Origin: a candidate division WOR-3 bacterium
GTDB lineage: Bacteria; Hydrothermota; Tepidihabitantia; Tepidihabitantales; Tepidihabitantaceae
Length of the DNA: 64,000 nt
Direction of reading: 5' to 3'
Assembly: GCA_024653355.1 (NCBI GenBank)
Contig: JANLFQ010000001.1
Span: forward strand, 952,576-1,016,575
Below, in pieces: positions 18,338 to 26,739 of this stretch. The position numbers and the translations under genes are program-made. A model generated the notes under the pieces. The model had not been told where the DNA came from, did no database searches, and saw nothing but the letters and a program-made list of their open reading frames with translations. The first letter of the stretch is position 1, and each line of letters begins with the position of its first letter.

Positions 18338-19540
18338 CTACTCGATAATCTCCACGACCGTGCCTGCACCAACGGTCCGCCCACCCTCACGGATGGCGAA
18401 CTTAGAATTCTGCTCCAGCGCCACGGGCGTAATCAACTCAATCTCCATTGTCACATGGTCTCCGGGCATCACCATTTCCACCCCGGGTGGCAACTGCACC
18501 GTTCCGGTAACATCTGTCGTCCGGATGTAAAACTGCGGCCGATATCCCGGGAAAAACGGCGTGTGCCTGCCGCCCTCTTCCTTCGTAAGAACATAAACTT
18601 CCGCCTTAAACTTCTTGTAAGGCTTAATTGAACCGGGGGCAGCAATCACCATCCCGCGTTCCACCTCATCTTTCCCAACGCCCCGCAACAAGAGACCAAC
18701 ATTGTCGCCAGCCCGGGCATCATCTAAGACTTTGCGGAACATCTCGATGCTGGTTACCACAACCTTGTCGTGTTTCCCAAATCCAACAATCTCGACCTCG
18801 CTACCCGGTTTCAGAATACCACGCTCTACCCGGCCCGTAACCACGGTTCCTCGTCCGGTAATGGAAAAGATGTCCTCAATCGGCATCAAGAACGGTTTGT
18901 CAATATCGCGCACCGGCTCCGGAATAAACTCATCCAGCGCCTTTACCAGTTCCCAGATTGAGTCGACATCCGGTCCGGAATCCGACTGCAACGCCTTCAG
19001 CGCGCTACCCTTAATAATCGGTGTTTTATCCCCGGGGAATTCGTACTTGTTAAGAATGTCCCGAATTTCTTCAGAAACAAGTTCCACCAGGTCCGGGTCA
19101 TCCACCAGATCAACCTTATTCAGATAAACAACGATTGCCGGCACATTGACCTGCCGCGCCAGCAGGACATGTTCCGTTGTCTGGGGCATCGGACCATCTG
19201 CCGCTGATACAACAAGAATCGCACCGTCCATCTGTGCCGCGCCGGTAATCATATTCTTGATATAGTCGGCGTGGCCCGGACAGTCGATATGAGCATAGTG
19301 CCGTTTTTCACTCTCATACTCCACATGAGAAACGGCAATGGTCAGAATTTTGGTCTCATCCCGACGGCCATGGGCTTCACTTGCCTTTGCCACCTGGTCG
19401 TAGGTTGTGTAGGTGGCGAGACCTTTTGTTGCCAGCACCTTGGTGATGGCAGAAGTCAGTGTCGTCTTGCCGTGGTCCACGTGACCGATCGTTCCGACAT
19501 TGACATGCGGCTTCTTGCGTTCAAACTTTGCCTTAGCCAT
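18338..19540 (-). CDS. tuf: Elongation factor Tu
   Basis: 400 aa GTPase that delivers aminoacyl-tRNA to the ribosome. P-loop '[14 protein letters not shown]', switch II 'DCPGHADYI', and 'NKVDLVDD' for guanine recognition; domains 2 and 3 follow. AGGAGG lies 8 nt before the ATG. It is preceded by the four-tRNA cluster, as tufB is in enterobacteria. Confidence 0.99.
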   Translation of the reverse strand: MAKAKFERKKPHVNVGTIGHVDHGKTTLTSAITKVLATKGLATYTTYDQVAKASEAHGRRDETKILTIAVSHVEYESEKRHYAHIDCPGHADYIKNMITGAAQMDGAILVVSAADGPMPQTTEHVLLARQVNVPAIVVYLNKVDLVDDPDLVELVSEEIRDILNKYEFPGDKTPIIKGSALKALQSDSGPDVDSIWELVKALDEFIPEPVRDIDKPFLMPIEDIFSITGRGTVVTGRVERGILKPGSEVEIVGFGKHDKVVVTSIEMFRKVLDDARAGDNVGLLLRGVGKDEVERGMVIAAPGSIKPYKKFKAEVYVLTKEEGGRHTPFFPGYRPQFYIRTTDVTGTVQLPPGVEMVMPGDHVTMEIELITPVALEQNSKFAIREGGRTVGAGTVVEIIE

Positions 19541-19640
19541 TTTTCTTATCCTCCTTACTTAACTATGTTCACTCCCACAACTTTAAACAAAACGTCCACT
19601 CCTTGGCGCTTCTGCCTGAGCGACGCAACTCTAACTCTTC

Positions 19641-19713
19641 AGCCCACGGCCGGAATTGAACCGGCGACCTCTTCCTTACCAAGGAAGTGCTCTGCCGACT
19701 GAGCTACATGGGC
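19641..19713 (-). tRNA. tRNA-Thr (GGU)
   Basis: 73-nt cloverleaf. Acceptor GCCCAYG paired with CGTGGGC, anticodon arm CTTCC-TTGGTAA-GGAAG with anticodon GGT, T-arm GCCGGTTCAATTCCGGC. No encoded CCA. Last tRNA before tuf. Confidence 0.96.
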
Positions 19714-19784
19714 AATTTTCAAAGTTCAACAATTATACGATTAAATTTTCTTCTGTCAACAACTAACCACAAAAGCATTACGCC

Positions 19785-19855
19785 AGCGGGCGATGGGAGT
19801 CGAACCCACGCAAACAGCTTGGAAGGCTGTTGTGCTACCATTACACCACGCCCGC
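19785..19855 (-). tRNA. tRNA-Gly (UCC)
   Basis: 71-nt cloverleaf. Acceptor GCGGGCG/CGCCCGC, anticodon arm ACAGC-CTTCCAA-GCTGT with anticodon TCC, T-arm GTGGGTTCGACTCCCAT, discriminator U. No encoded CCA. Confidence 0.96.
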
Positions 19856-19877
19856 ACCGTACGGGCAACAGCAAAAA

Positions 19878-19960
19878 TGGACGGGGAAGGATTCGAACCT
19901 CCGTAGGCGTTCGCCAGCAGATTTACAGTCTGCCCCCTTTAACCACTCGGGAACCCGTCC
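19878..19960 (-). tRNA. tRNA-Tyr (GUA)
   Basis: 83 nt with the long class II variable arm (CTGGCGAACGCCTAC region). Acceptor GGACGGG/CCCGTCC, anticodon arm GCAGA-CTGTAAA-TCTGC with anticodon GTA, discriminator A. No encoded CCA. Confidence 0.96.
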
Positions 19961-19969
19961 AAATTTTCC

Positions 19970-20042
19970 AGCCGACAGAGGGAGTCGAACCCCCGACCTG
20001 AGGTTTACAAAACCTCTGCTCTACCGGCTGAGCTATGTCGGC
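19970..20042 (-). tRNA. tRNA-Thr (UGU)
   Basis: 73-nt cloverleaf. Acceptor GCCGACA/TGTCGGC, anticodon arm GAGGT-TTTGTAA-ACCTC with anticodon TGT, T-arm CGGGGGTTCGACTCCCT. No encoded CCA. First gene of the Thr-Tyr-Gly-Thr-tuf transcript. Confidence 0.96.
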
Positions 20043-20106
20043 AAAACTGTCGGGCGGTCCAACCCGCCCTGTCGGTAACTATAACCCAAAATTTACTTTC
20101 GGTCAA
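20043..20106 (-). promoter_or_regulatory. Promoter and leader of the tRNA-tuf operon
   Basis: -35 TTGACC (20106-20101), 17-nt spacer, -10 TATAGT (20083-20078). The predicted start is near 20071, giving about 28 nt before tRNA-Thr(UGU). The leader contains GGGCGG-GTTGGA-CCGCCC, a strong hairpin that could assist 5' processing. No other strong promoter was seen before rpsG, so this one may drive much of the block. Confidence 0.7.
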
Positions 20107-20174
20107 GTTTTATTGTTTAGGTACTTTTGCTCCTCTTTTTTTTATATTCAAACATTGAATTGGCTACCGCGCAA

Positions 20175-20323
20175 TCACCAACCGGTTTGCGTCCTCTTCT
20201 TACCCCGCACAAAATACACCCCGGGGCTCAAACCCCGCACATCGTTTCGCCCGCACAACTTCATTAACACTTTGGCAGATTTTTCCCACCACTCCGGACA
20301 TCTCCTATAAAACCTGATTTTTA
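20175..20323 (-). pseudogene. Decayed C-terminal sorting-domain remnant
   Basis: On the minus strand an open stretch of about 48 codons ends at TGA 20177-20175. It reads '...KVLMKLCGRNDVRGLSPGVYF' and then 'VRGKKRTQTGW'. 'DVRGLSPGVYFVR' is the hallmark last strand pair of the secretion/sorting domains at the ends of big exported proteins in FCB/WOR-3-type bacteria. No start, signal peptide or protein body is attached. It lies immediately downstream of the subtilase terminator, so it looks like the tail of a lost or recombined secreted-protein gene. This accounts for most of the 339-nt gap between the tRNA promoter and the subtilase. Confidence 0.45.
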
Positions 20324-20336
20324 AATATAATAGAAA

Positions 20337-20366
20337 CCGGGGCTGAGATTTGTCTCCCAGCCCCGG
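20337..20366 (-). terminator. Rho-independent terminator after the subtilase
   Basis: Starting 16 nt past the subtilase stop: CCGGGGCTG-(12 nt)-CAGCCCCGG, a 9-bp stem extended by a few inner pairs. It is followed on the minus strand by TTTCTATTATATTT. Confidence 0.8.
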
Positions 20367-20381
20367 CGTTTATCTTTTGCT

Positions 20382-23279
20382 CTATCTGGTCAGAACCAGT
20401 TTACCCCACGCTTCGTCGGTTGCGGTCTTCACCCTGTAGAAGTAAACACCACGCGCCACTTCGTTGCCGGCATCGTCTCTGCCATCCCAGACAAAATCGG
20501 TCCGCGTTGTTACCGACTTTGCCCGCGCCACACTCTTTATCAACCGACCGGTGTTGTCGTAAACCATCAGGTCAACATTAGAGGGCTGATAGAGTGTTAC
20601 CGACAGCATCGTTTTACCGGTGAACGGATTGGGATAGGCAGAAACCGCTACCGCCTTGCCCATTCCCGGTAGTTTAACATGTTCCTCTTCGGTGCCGGTC
20701 GCACCCATATTGAACCCGACCACCTTGAGAATTTGGTTGTTGGAACCGGAATTGTACTGCATAATCGTCACCCAGTAGGAACCGTCGCGCGGGTCGTATT
20801 CAATCCCCCGCATATTCCACTCGGTATTGGTGAACCGGAATCGATTGCGCAGTGTGCCCGTTACCCGGTCAATCTCCATCATCGCACAGGAGTCAAGGGT
20901 TGTGCCTGAGGCATCAAAGAAGGAGTACATATTGAGCAGTGATGGGGTATTGCTCGGTGAGCGGTAGTCCAGTGCCAGACAGCGCGTGCCATAGTACCAG
21001 GCAACCGGATGAACAATCGTGTCCTGAATATTGCCCAGTGTATCGTAAACGAAAATCAGCTGCTGGTTGGAGGTACGCCGGTCGCTGACATAAACCTGAT
21101 GAGTCGCCTCATGTTCAACAACACCGCAGGGGTACTCTGCCTGAGGAACGGTAAAGTATCTTATCACCGAACCGGTGGGCGTAATCTTGTACACCCGCTT
21201 TGAAGGGTTGGCAACAACCCAGAAGGTGTTGTCGTAAGCGTTGTAAGCGATGTCCGTACAGGAGTCTTCAGGTAAGGTAATCGTGCCCCGCGCCTGAAGC
21301 AAGGAGTCGGATGTGTACTTGTAGAGGGTGGCACTCATAAAGTAGATGCAGTAAATCAGGCTATCCCGGCTGTTGTAAGCGACACCGTAAAGACCCCAGT
21401 CACTCGGCATTCCCGGACAGACTCTCGGTCCCCAGATGATGGTTCCAGGCTGCGGTGGTGGTTCACCAACACGCAGGGTAATCGGGATTTTGGTCGCGTA
21501 GTCGGCGCTGTCACCGCTCACATACAGGGTGCAGGCGACATTTGTTCCCGGAGGAATCGTTCCCGCTGCTGTAACCGCAATCGGGTCGGTGGTGTTCGTC
21601 GCCTCACCGCCGGAAGGGATATTGCCCCAGGTGCCGAGCGAATCGGTCACGGTCAAGCGGGCATCAAACGCCCGGAATGTTCCAGCGGTGTTGTTGCAGT
21701 TCGCAGCACCGGAGTTACGCAAGGTTATCCGCAAGCGCGCCGACTCGCCTGGATCAAGCCGACCATTGTTGTTGCCGCCCGGTTGCGAATCGTGAACCGC
21801 CACACCCCGAAGCACAATCATCGGTCCACCGGAACCGGTCACATAGTTCACCGCAGCAAGGGCGTCGATTCGTCCCGCACCAAAGTCGTTGTCCTTACCC
21901 GAAGGACCAAGGTCAACCGCCGTCACCTCAAGTATTGAATCCACCACCGCCGGGGTCAAATTCGGATTCTTCGACAACATCAAGCACACCGTGCCCGCCA
22001 CATGCGGCGTCGCCATCGAAGTCCCATCCATTTCGGTGTAGCCACCACCTACCCGGCACGACTTCACCTGCACACCGGGCGCACTCACATCCGGCTTGGT
22101 CAATCCCGGCGGATACACATAGTCGTTGTAGGGCGCAACCGTCTGCCAGGTCACAGGACCAGGACTGGAAAAGTACGCAATCTGGTCCGACGCATCGGTC
22201 GCACCAATCGAAATTATCCCCGACAAACTACCACTGCCCGTGTTCTGCGGATTCCACCACGGCGGCGGCACATTGCCCGGACAGCGCAACGCATTGGGCG
22301 GCGTCGCACTACCACGCTCGTTGCCCGCCGCAACAATCTGGATCACACCCGCCGCATTCACATTGTCCGCCACCTGCCGCCACGTCGCCTGATGCGGCGC
22401 CCACGCAATCATCCACCCCAACGACATCGTGTACAAATCCGCACCATTGCCCGGCGACAAAGGCGGCGACACCACAAACTGCATCGCCTGCCAACACTGA
22501 CTCTCCGCCACCGAATCCGCCACCGTCCGCACCCGACAAACCATTATCCGCGCATCCGGCGCCACACCACACTGACTGCCACTCGTCCCATCACTCGCCA
22601 CCGTCCCCGCCGTGTGCGTACCATGACCCTGCACATCCATCGGGTCGTTGGTGTTTAACTCAAAGTTCCAGCCATATCGAGGATAATTGGGGTCCTCCCA
22701 CATATGGTCGGCAAGGTCCGGATGGGTGTAATCACAACCGGTGTCAATGTGACCACACACCACACCCGCACCGGTAAAACCCTGCGCCCACACCTCTGGC
22801 GCCCGTATCTTCTGTACACCCCAGGCAACCTCGTCACCACCATCAACCTCAACCTGCGGCTCAAGCAAATCCGGACACTGCACCAAATCGTAGTTCACAT
22901 AGTGCACATCCGCACGCGCCGCAATCCGCCGAATCACCTCCGGCGTCGCCTCACAGTACACCGCATTCACAATCCACATCGGCCTGATGTCCGCCACCGC
23001 ACCCGACTCAACATAAGAACCAAGCTCTTTAAGCAAATCCGCCTGCTCCCGCGCCGCAAAATCACTCAATATCCGCGCCACCTCCACCCGCCGCTCACGC
23101 CGCGGCAAACCATCAACCAGCGAATACAGCAACTCACGGTCAAACTGCCGCTTCAACACAATCTGCACCGGCAGCCGACCACCATCCGCCTCTCCCAGCC
23201 GCCGCTCAAGGTCCGGACTAATCAGCCCGAAACCTGCGCCGATGAGAAGCGCCAGGAGCACCAGGACCACTCTCTTCAT
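20382..23279 (-). CDS. Secreted subtilisin-like (S8) serine protease with C-terminal sorting domain
   Basis: 965 aa. Signal peptide at residues 1-18, propeptide-like region to about 145, then the S8 catalytic domain. Catalytic Asp179 ('GHIDTGCDYTHPDL'), His219 ('QGHGTHTAGT'), oxyanion Asn320 ('AAGNERG') and Ser421 ('DGTSMATPHVAG') are all in place. After it come a CARDB-like beta domain ('DSQPGGNNNGRLDPGESARL'), a beta-propeller-like segment (about 615-860) and a FlgD-type tail ('AYPNPFTGKTML...GVYFYRVKT'). It is probably exported and surface-bound or released for protein scavenging. The first ~1.2 kb of the coding strand is unusually rich in G-ending codons compared with the tail. AAAGGAGG precedes the ATG. 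Confidence 0.93.
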   Translation of the reverse strand: MKRVVLVLLALLIGAGFGLISPDLERRLGEADGGRLPVQIVLKRQFDRELLYSLVDGLPRRERRVEVARILSDFAAREQADLLKELGSYVESGAVADIRPMWIVNAVYCEATPEVIRRIAARADVHYVNYDLVQCPDLLEPQVEVDGGDEVAWGVQKIRAPEVWAQGFTGAGVVCGHIDTGCDYTHPDLADHMWEDPNYPRYGWNFELNTNDPMDVQGHGTHTAGTVASDGTSGSQCGVAPDARIMVCRVRTVADSVAESQCWQAMQFVVSPPLSPGNGADLYTMSLGWMIAWAPHQATWRQVADNVNAAGVIQIVAAGNERGSATPPNALRCPGNVPPPWWNPQNTGSGSLSGIISIGATDASDQIAYFSSPGPVTWQTVAPYNDYVYPPGLTKPDVSAPGVQVKSCRVGGGYTEMDGTSMATPHVAGTVCLMLSKNPNLTPAVVDSILEVTAVDLGPSGKDNDFGAGRIDALAAVNYVTGSGGPMIVLRGVAVHDSQPGGNNNGRLDPGESARLRITLRNSGAANCNNTAGTFRAFDARLTVTDSLGTWGNIPSGGEATNTTDPIAVTAAGTIPPGTNVACTLYVSGDSADYATKIPITLRVGEPPPQPGTIIWGPRVCPGMPSDWGLYGVAYNSRDSLIYCIYFMSATLYKYTSDSLLQARGTITLPEDSCTDIAYNAYDNTFWVVANPSKRVYKITPTGSVIRYFTVPQAEYPCGVVEHEATHQVYVSDRRTSNQQLIFVYDTLGNIQDTIVHPVAWYYGTRCLALDYRSPSNTPSLLNMYSFFDASGTTLDSCAMMEIDRVTGTLRNRFRFTNTEWNMRGIEYDPRDGSYWVTIMQYNSGSNNQILKVVGFNMGATGTEEEHVKLPGMGKAVAVSAYPNPFTGKTMLSVTLYQPSNVDLMVYDNTGRLIKSVARAKSVTTRTDFVWDGRDDAGNEVARGVYFYRVKTATDEAWGKLVLTR

Positions 23280-23341
23280 AATGCCTCCTTTTGAGTCTAA
23301 AACTTACCAGCCAGCGGCACAACACCCGCTACTTAGTTTTA

Positions 23342-23369
23342 ATTATAAATATAATCCCATTTCGGTCAA
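23342..23369 (-). promoter_or_regulatory. Promoter of the subtilase gene
   Basis: -35 TTGACC (23369-23364), 16-nt spacer, perfect -10 TATAAT (23347-23342). Predicted start near 23335, giving a leader of about 55 nt with an AAAGGAGG site. This is a conventional leadered promoter, in contrast to several others in the window. Confidence 0.8.
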
Positions 23370-23515
23370 TATATAGCAATTCCCCCGCCTCACCTCAATC
23401 ACCAACCGACGCATCAACAATCAATTGTAAGCGGTATCAGGTAAACTGAAATAGCAAGCCATGTGCAATTAAGGCGCGGGGGATAAAAAAACACCACCCA
23501 CCTCTTCTTTAACTT

Positions 23516-23880
23516 GTATACTTTAAAGTATACAGATGCAAAATGACTTCTTTCGTGTAACCTTTTATTATTCATTGTGTTAGCAAATCGCCCCCCATTT
23601 TCCATACCCAACCCCGGGATAGTCTCGGGGATGGTAATGGATATTGCCCATTTCCGGCTTTCTTGTCCTGGTTGCGCGGTTATCTTTAATTCCCAGCCCG
23701 ACATTCAACCATCAAACACGAACCATCGGCTATTAATCGCCCTGAAGCATTTAATCTGTCCGATGACAAATGAGTGGCTGGGGCATCAAATCGCAGTTGC
23801 CGTTTTGAACCTGCTAACTTCCCACCATTAGCGGTTGATAGAATCTAAATAGCAGGCATTGGCATTACCTCTTGACTGTA
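23516..23880 (+). repeat. Modular intergenic element, copy A (upstream of cutA)
   Basis: The 627-nt gap 23280-23906 holds no convincing gene. It carries four blocks also found at 36771-37048. Block 1 (23516-23535) is 20 nt, identical in both copies, and contains the perfect palindrome GTATACTTTAAAGTATAC. Block 2 (23597-23642) is 46 nt, 42 identical. Block 3 (23735-23751) is AATCGCCCTGAAGCATT, 15/17. Block 4 (23855-23869) is GGCATTGGCATTACC, 14/15. TTGACTGTA, the -35 box of cutA, follows. The distance from block 1 to block 2 is 81 nt here and 82 nt in copy B, though the spacers differ. Function unknown. Confidence 0.75.
23613..23631 (+). ncRNA. Conserved hairpin within element copy A
   Basis: CCCCGGGA-TAG-TCTCGGGG forms an 8-bp stem with one G.U pair. 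In copy B the same stem reads CCCCGGGA-CAG-TTTCGGGG, where a G-C pair is replaced by G.U. Pairing survives only if the + strand is the RNA. This suggests a small structured RNA or leader element; two sequences are too few to prove it. Confidence 0.35.
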
Positions 23881-23907
23881 CATAAAACTGCGGGCACACT
23901 TTTAGTA
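23872..23907 (+). promoter_or_regulatory. cutA promoter, predicted leaderless
   Basis: -35 TTGACT (23872-23877), 17-nt spacer, weak -10 CACACT (23895-23900, matching the key A2 and T6). The predicted +1 is 23907, the A of the cutA ATG. No Shine-Dalgarno site lies before the ATG. Confidence 0.5.
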
Positions 23908-24254
23908 TGAAAAGTCGCTTTCCTTATCTTCAGGTGTTTATCACCGTTCCGAACCGGACAACCGCGCAAAAAATCACCCGTACATTACTTGAAAAAAAAG
24001 TCGCCGCCTGTGTTCAGATTACCGGACCGATTATCAGCCGCTACTGGTGGCAGGGAAAAATTGCGCTCTCCCGCGAGTACCTCTGCATTGCGAAGACCGA
24101 CAAATCATCCTACCCCGCGCTGGAAAAAACGGTTAAAGCCCTTCACCCCTACGAAGTTCCCGAAATCATCAGCCTGCCCATTGCCACCGGTTACGGGAAA
24201 TATCTTGACTGGCTCAAAAGCGCGCTGCACCGACCAGACCGTCATTGCAAGTAA
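23907..24254 (+). CDS. cutA: CutA1 family protein
   Basis: 115 aa, the usual trimeric, ferredoxin-fold, PII-like protein. 'VFITVPNRTTAQKITRTLLEKKVAACVQI' and 'HPYEVPEIISLPI' (both trimmed to family cores 'KKVAACVQI' and 'HPYEVPEI') are diagnostic. CutA was linked to divalent-cation tolerance, but its molecular role is unsettled. The stop is one base before the HEAT-protein ATG, so the two are probably translated together. First gene after intergenic element copy A. Confidence 0.95.
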   Translation: MKSRFPYLQVFITVPNRTTAQKITRTLLEKKVAACVQITGPIISRYWWQGKIALSREYLCIAKTDKSSYPALEKTVKALHPYEVPEIISLPIATGYGKYLDWLKSALHRPDRHCK

Positions 24255-24255
24255 T

Positions 24256-25857
24256 ATGCCCTTAACCGCCCTGCTCGCTCAGCTCCAGCACCCGGATCCG
24301 GAAATCCGCCGCCATGCGATTGACCAGTTGCGCACCATTGACCCGGAAACCGCGGCCGGCGCTCTCGTATTCCTTCTTGACGACCCGGAACCAGCCATCC
24401 GCACCAAAACCATCGCCGTACTCAATAAGATGGGAAAAGCAGCAGCCGAACCGGTTGTTCGCTATCTCAACAGCAGGCAGGGACCTCTTGCAATTGAGAT
24501 TGTTGAACTGCTGGGCAATCTGAACCATCCGGGCGCAATTGACATTTTGCTCCGCCATTTAAATGAACCAGACCCGGCACTGCGTAAAGCACTTGCCCAA
24601 GCGTTGAAAAAAATCAACACCGACCAAGCGGTCTTCGGTTTACTCGAACTGCTCCGCGACCTCAACCCGGAAGTTCAAATTACCGCTGCCAACGCCCTGG
24701 GCGAAATCGGCGCTCAAGAAGCGGTCAACCCGCTCATCGATGAACTGGCTGACAGCCATCCTGAAGTCCGCCTCGCCGCCGCCCAGGCACTGGGTAAAAT
24801 TGGCGACCGTGCTGCCGCGACCGCCCTGGCACGGCTTGCTGCCGAAGACCCGGCACCCGAGGTGCGCAACGCCGCGACCCGGGCGCTGCAAGAACTTTCC
24901 GACCGCTCGGTTAAAAATATCCTTCACTCCCTGTCACCCGACGACCCCGGTGTCGTAAACCAGGTTTTAAATCGGCTGGTCGAAATGGGCGATGCCGCGA
25001 TTCCGCCCCTTACCGAACTACTCAACCACGACAACCAGTTTATCAGGGCAATCGCCGCCGAAGCCCTGGGAACGCTCGGCAAACCAGTAACAATTGACCT
25101 GCTCGCCCGGCTGTTACTTGACCCGGATGCCAATGTGCGCATTGTTGCCGCCCGAGCACTGGGTAAAATCCGCCATATCCGTTCTGCGGAAAAACTGAGC
25201 CACGCCCTTGAAGACGCCGACCCGAAGGTCGCCGGACTTGCGGCAAACGGACTGGAACTACTCGGTGAACTCGCCGTGGAGCCGGTATTTGCCCTCTTGA
25301 CCCATCCTTCGGCTGAAGTCCGCGCCCGGGCGATAGATGTGCTGGGCCGGTTGCGCTATCAGGGCGCCTGTGAACGGCTCTGCGCCGGCTTGACCGACAA
25401 TAATGTCTGGGTGCGCATCGTCTCGGCTCAGGCACTGGGCGAAATTGGTGAACCGTCAGTTGCACCGGCACTGGTTGCGGCTCTGGACGACATTAATCAT
25501 ATCGTCCGGGCAATGGCTGCCCAGGCACTGGGTAAACTGCGTGACTACCGGGCGAGCATCAAACTCATCGAGATGACAAACGACCCCAGCGATTTGGTGC
25601 GTAGTAACACTTTGCGTGCCCTGGGAAAGATTGGCAACCCGGCTGCCATCCCATTACTGATCAAAGCCCTTGACGACCCCGAACCAGAAATACGCATTGC
25701 AGCGATTGAGGCACTTGCAGACCTGCGGGTAACCGATGTAATTGAAAAACTGCGCCGGATTGCCCGGCCCTGGCCTCTCAGTGTCGAACCCCGAGAAGTA
25801 AAAGAGGTGGCGCGCTGGGCAATTGAAACCCTTTCCCGGATAACACCAAAGGATTAG
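24256..25857 (+). CDS. HEAT/PBS-lyase-repeat protein
   Basis: 533 aa from ATG 24256. Essentially the whole chain is HEAT repeats of about 31 residues, with recurrent 'DPDPEIRRHAIDQL', 'ALGEIGAQEAVNPLIDEL' and 'AAQALGKIGDRAAATAL' units, roughly 16-17 in all. No signal peptide, membrane segment or catalytic domain is seen, so it is probably a cytoplasmic scaffold. Such proteins bind partners or, in the phycobilin-lyase-like subgroup, act on chromophores; no phycobilin context exists here. Coupling to cutA is the only clue to its job. Confidence 0.88.
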   Translation: MPLTALLAQLQHPDPEIRRHAIDQLRTIDPETAAGALVFLLDDPEPAIRTKTIAVLNKMGKAAAEPVVRYLNSRQGPLAIEIVELLGNLNHPGAIDILLRHLNEPDPALRKALAQALKKINTDQAVFGLLELLRDLNPEVQITAANALGEIGAQEAVNPLIDELADSHPEVRLAAAQALGKIGDRAAATALARLAAEDPAPEVRNAATRALQELSDRSVKNILHSLSPDDPGVVNQVLNRLVEMGDAAIPPLTELLNHDNQFIRAIAAEALGTLGKPVTIDLLARLLLDPDANVRIVAARALGKIRHIRSAEKLSHALEDADPKVAGLAANGLELLGELAVEPVFALLTHPSAEVRARAIDVLGRLRYQGACERLCAGLTDNNVWVRIVSAQALGEIGEPSVAPALVAALDDINHIVRAMAAQALGKLRDYRASIKLIEMTNDPSDLVRSNTLRALGKIGNPAAIPLLIKALDDPEPEIRIAAIEALADLRVTDVIEKLRRIARPWPLSVEPREVKEVARWAIETLSRITPKD

Positions 25858-25890
25858 CCCCTGCTCTGCTGCACGGCCGCAACAACCTGT

Positions 25891-26739
25891 TTACCCTTCA
25901 AACAACGCCTGAACATACTCTTCCGGCACAAAGGGCACAAGGTCTTCCACCCCTTCACCAACACCGACAAACCTCACTGGTAATCCCAGCTCCAGCACCA
26001 CCGGAATCAAAACCCCGCCTTTTGCGGTGCCGTCCAGTTTTGCCATAATTATCCCCGTAAGTCCGAGCTCTTGATGAAAAGCCATTGCCTGCCTGATGCC
26101 ATTCTGGCCCACCGTCGCGTCAAGCACCAGCCAGATTTCTTCCGGGGCATCGGGTTTAACTTTAGCACAAACCCTTTTTATCTTCACCGCCTCCGCCATC
26201 AAATCTTTTCGCGTGTGCAAACGACCCGCGGTGTCAATCAGCACGACATCCCGCTTCTCCCGCACCGCCTTTTGCAGAGCGTCAAAAGCCACCGCTGCCG
26301 CATCCTGCCCCTTCTGAGAAAACACCAGTTCCACATCCGAACGGTTTGCCCAGATCCGCACCTGCTCCGCTGCCGCATCGCGAAAGGTATCCGCCGCCGC
26401 AACCAAAACCTTCTTACCCTCACGGGCAAATCGGTAACACAACTTACCGATGGTCGTGGTCTTGCCCGAACCGTTCACGCCCACCACCATTATGACCAGT
26501 GGTGGCTCAACAGCCTTCAAAGGCACTTTGGATGCCGCCGAAAAAATCTTGACAATCTCCTTTTTCAGCGCTTCGGTCGGGTCAGCGCCACTGCGCCGCA
26601 CCGCCTCAACCAGTTGCGCCGTCGCCCGCACCCCGACATCCGCCGCCAATAACAACTCTTCCAGCTCCTCGGTGTTAACCGATTTTACCAACTGGCGCAA
26701 AAACGCCCTTGTCTTTGCCAGCCCCTGCCAGATACCCAT
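25891..26739 (-). CDS. ftsY: Signal recognition particle receptor FtsY
   Basis: 282 aa SRP GTPase. The N domain (about 1-75) and G domain carry 'GVNGSGKTTTIGKL', 'DTFRDAAAEQV', 'DTAGRL', 'AKLDGTAKGG' and 'GVGEGVEDLVPF'. The acidic A domain of enterobacterial FtsY is absent and the N domain is short, as in many bacteria where a single amphipathic helix contacts the membrane. It directly abuts smc with no spacer, a known pairing (smc-ftsY) in several phyla. Confidence 0.97.
   Translation of the reverse strand: MGIWQGLAKTRAFLRQLVKSVNTEELEELLLAADVGVRATAQLVEAVRRSGADPTEALKKEIVKIFSAASKVPLKAVEPPLVIMVVGVNGSGKTTTIGKLCYRFAREGKKVLVAAADTFRDAAAEQVRIWANRSDVELVFSQKGQDAAAVAFDALQKAVREKRDVVLIDTAGRLHTRKDLMAEAVKIKRVCAKVKPDAPEEIWLVLDATVGQNGIRQAMAFHQELGLTGIIMAKLDGTAKGGVLIPVVLELGLPVRFVGVGEGVEDLVPFVPEEYVQALFEG

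Noticed and set aside
21677-22777. Long + strand frame of 366 codons opposite the subtilase
   Set aside because: It is the antisense shadow of the S8 core, rich in Pro/Ser/His because the coding strand uses G-ending codons. No ribosome site or family match.
23414-23704. Possible 96-aa minus-strand gene in the cutA upstream gap
   Set aside because: It spans blocks 1 and 2 of the repeated element. The matching region of copy B does not keep the frame as a whole, there is no ribosome site, and the conservation is in DNA blocks rather than along the protein.
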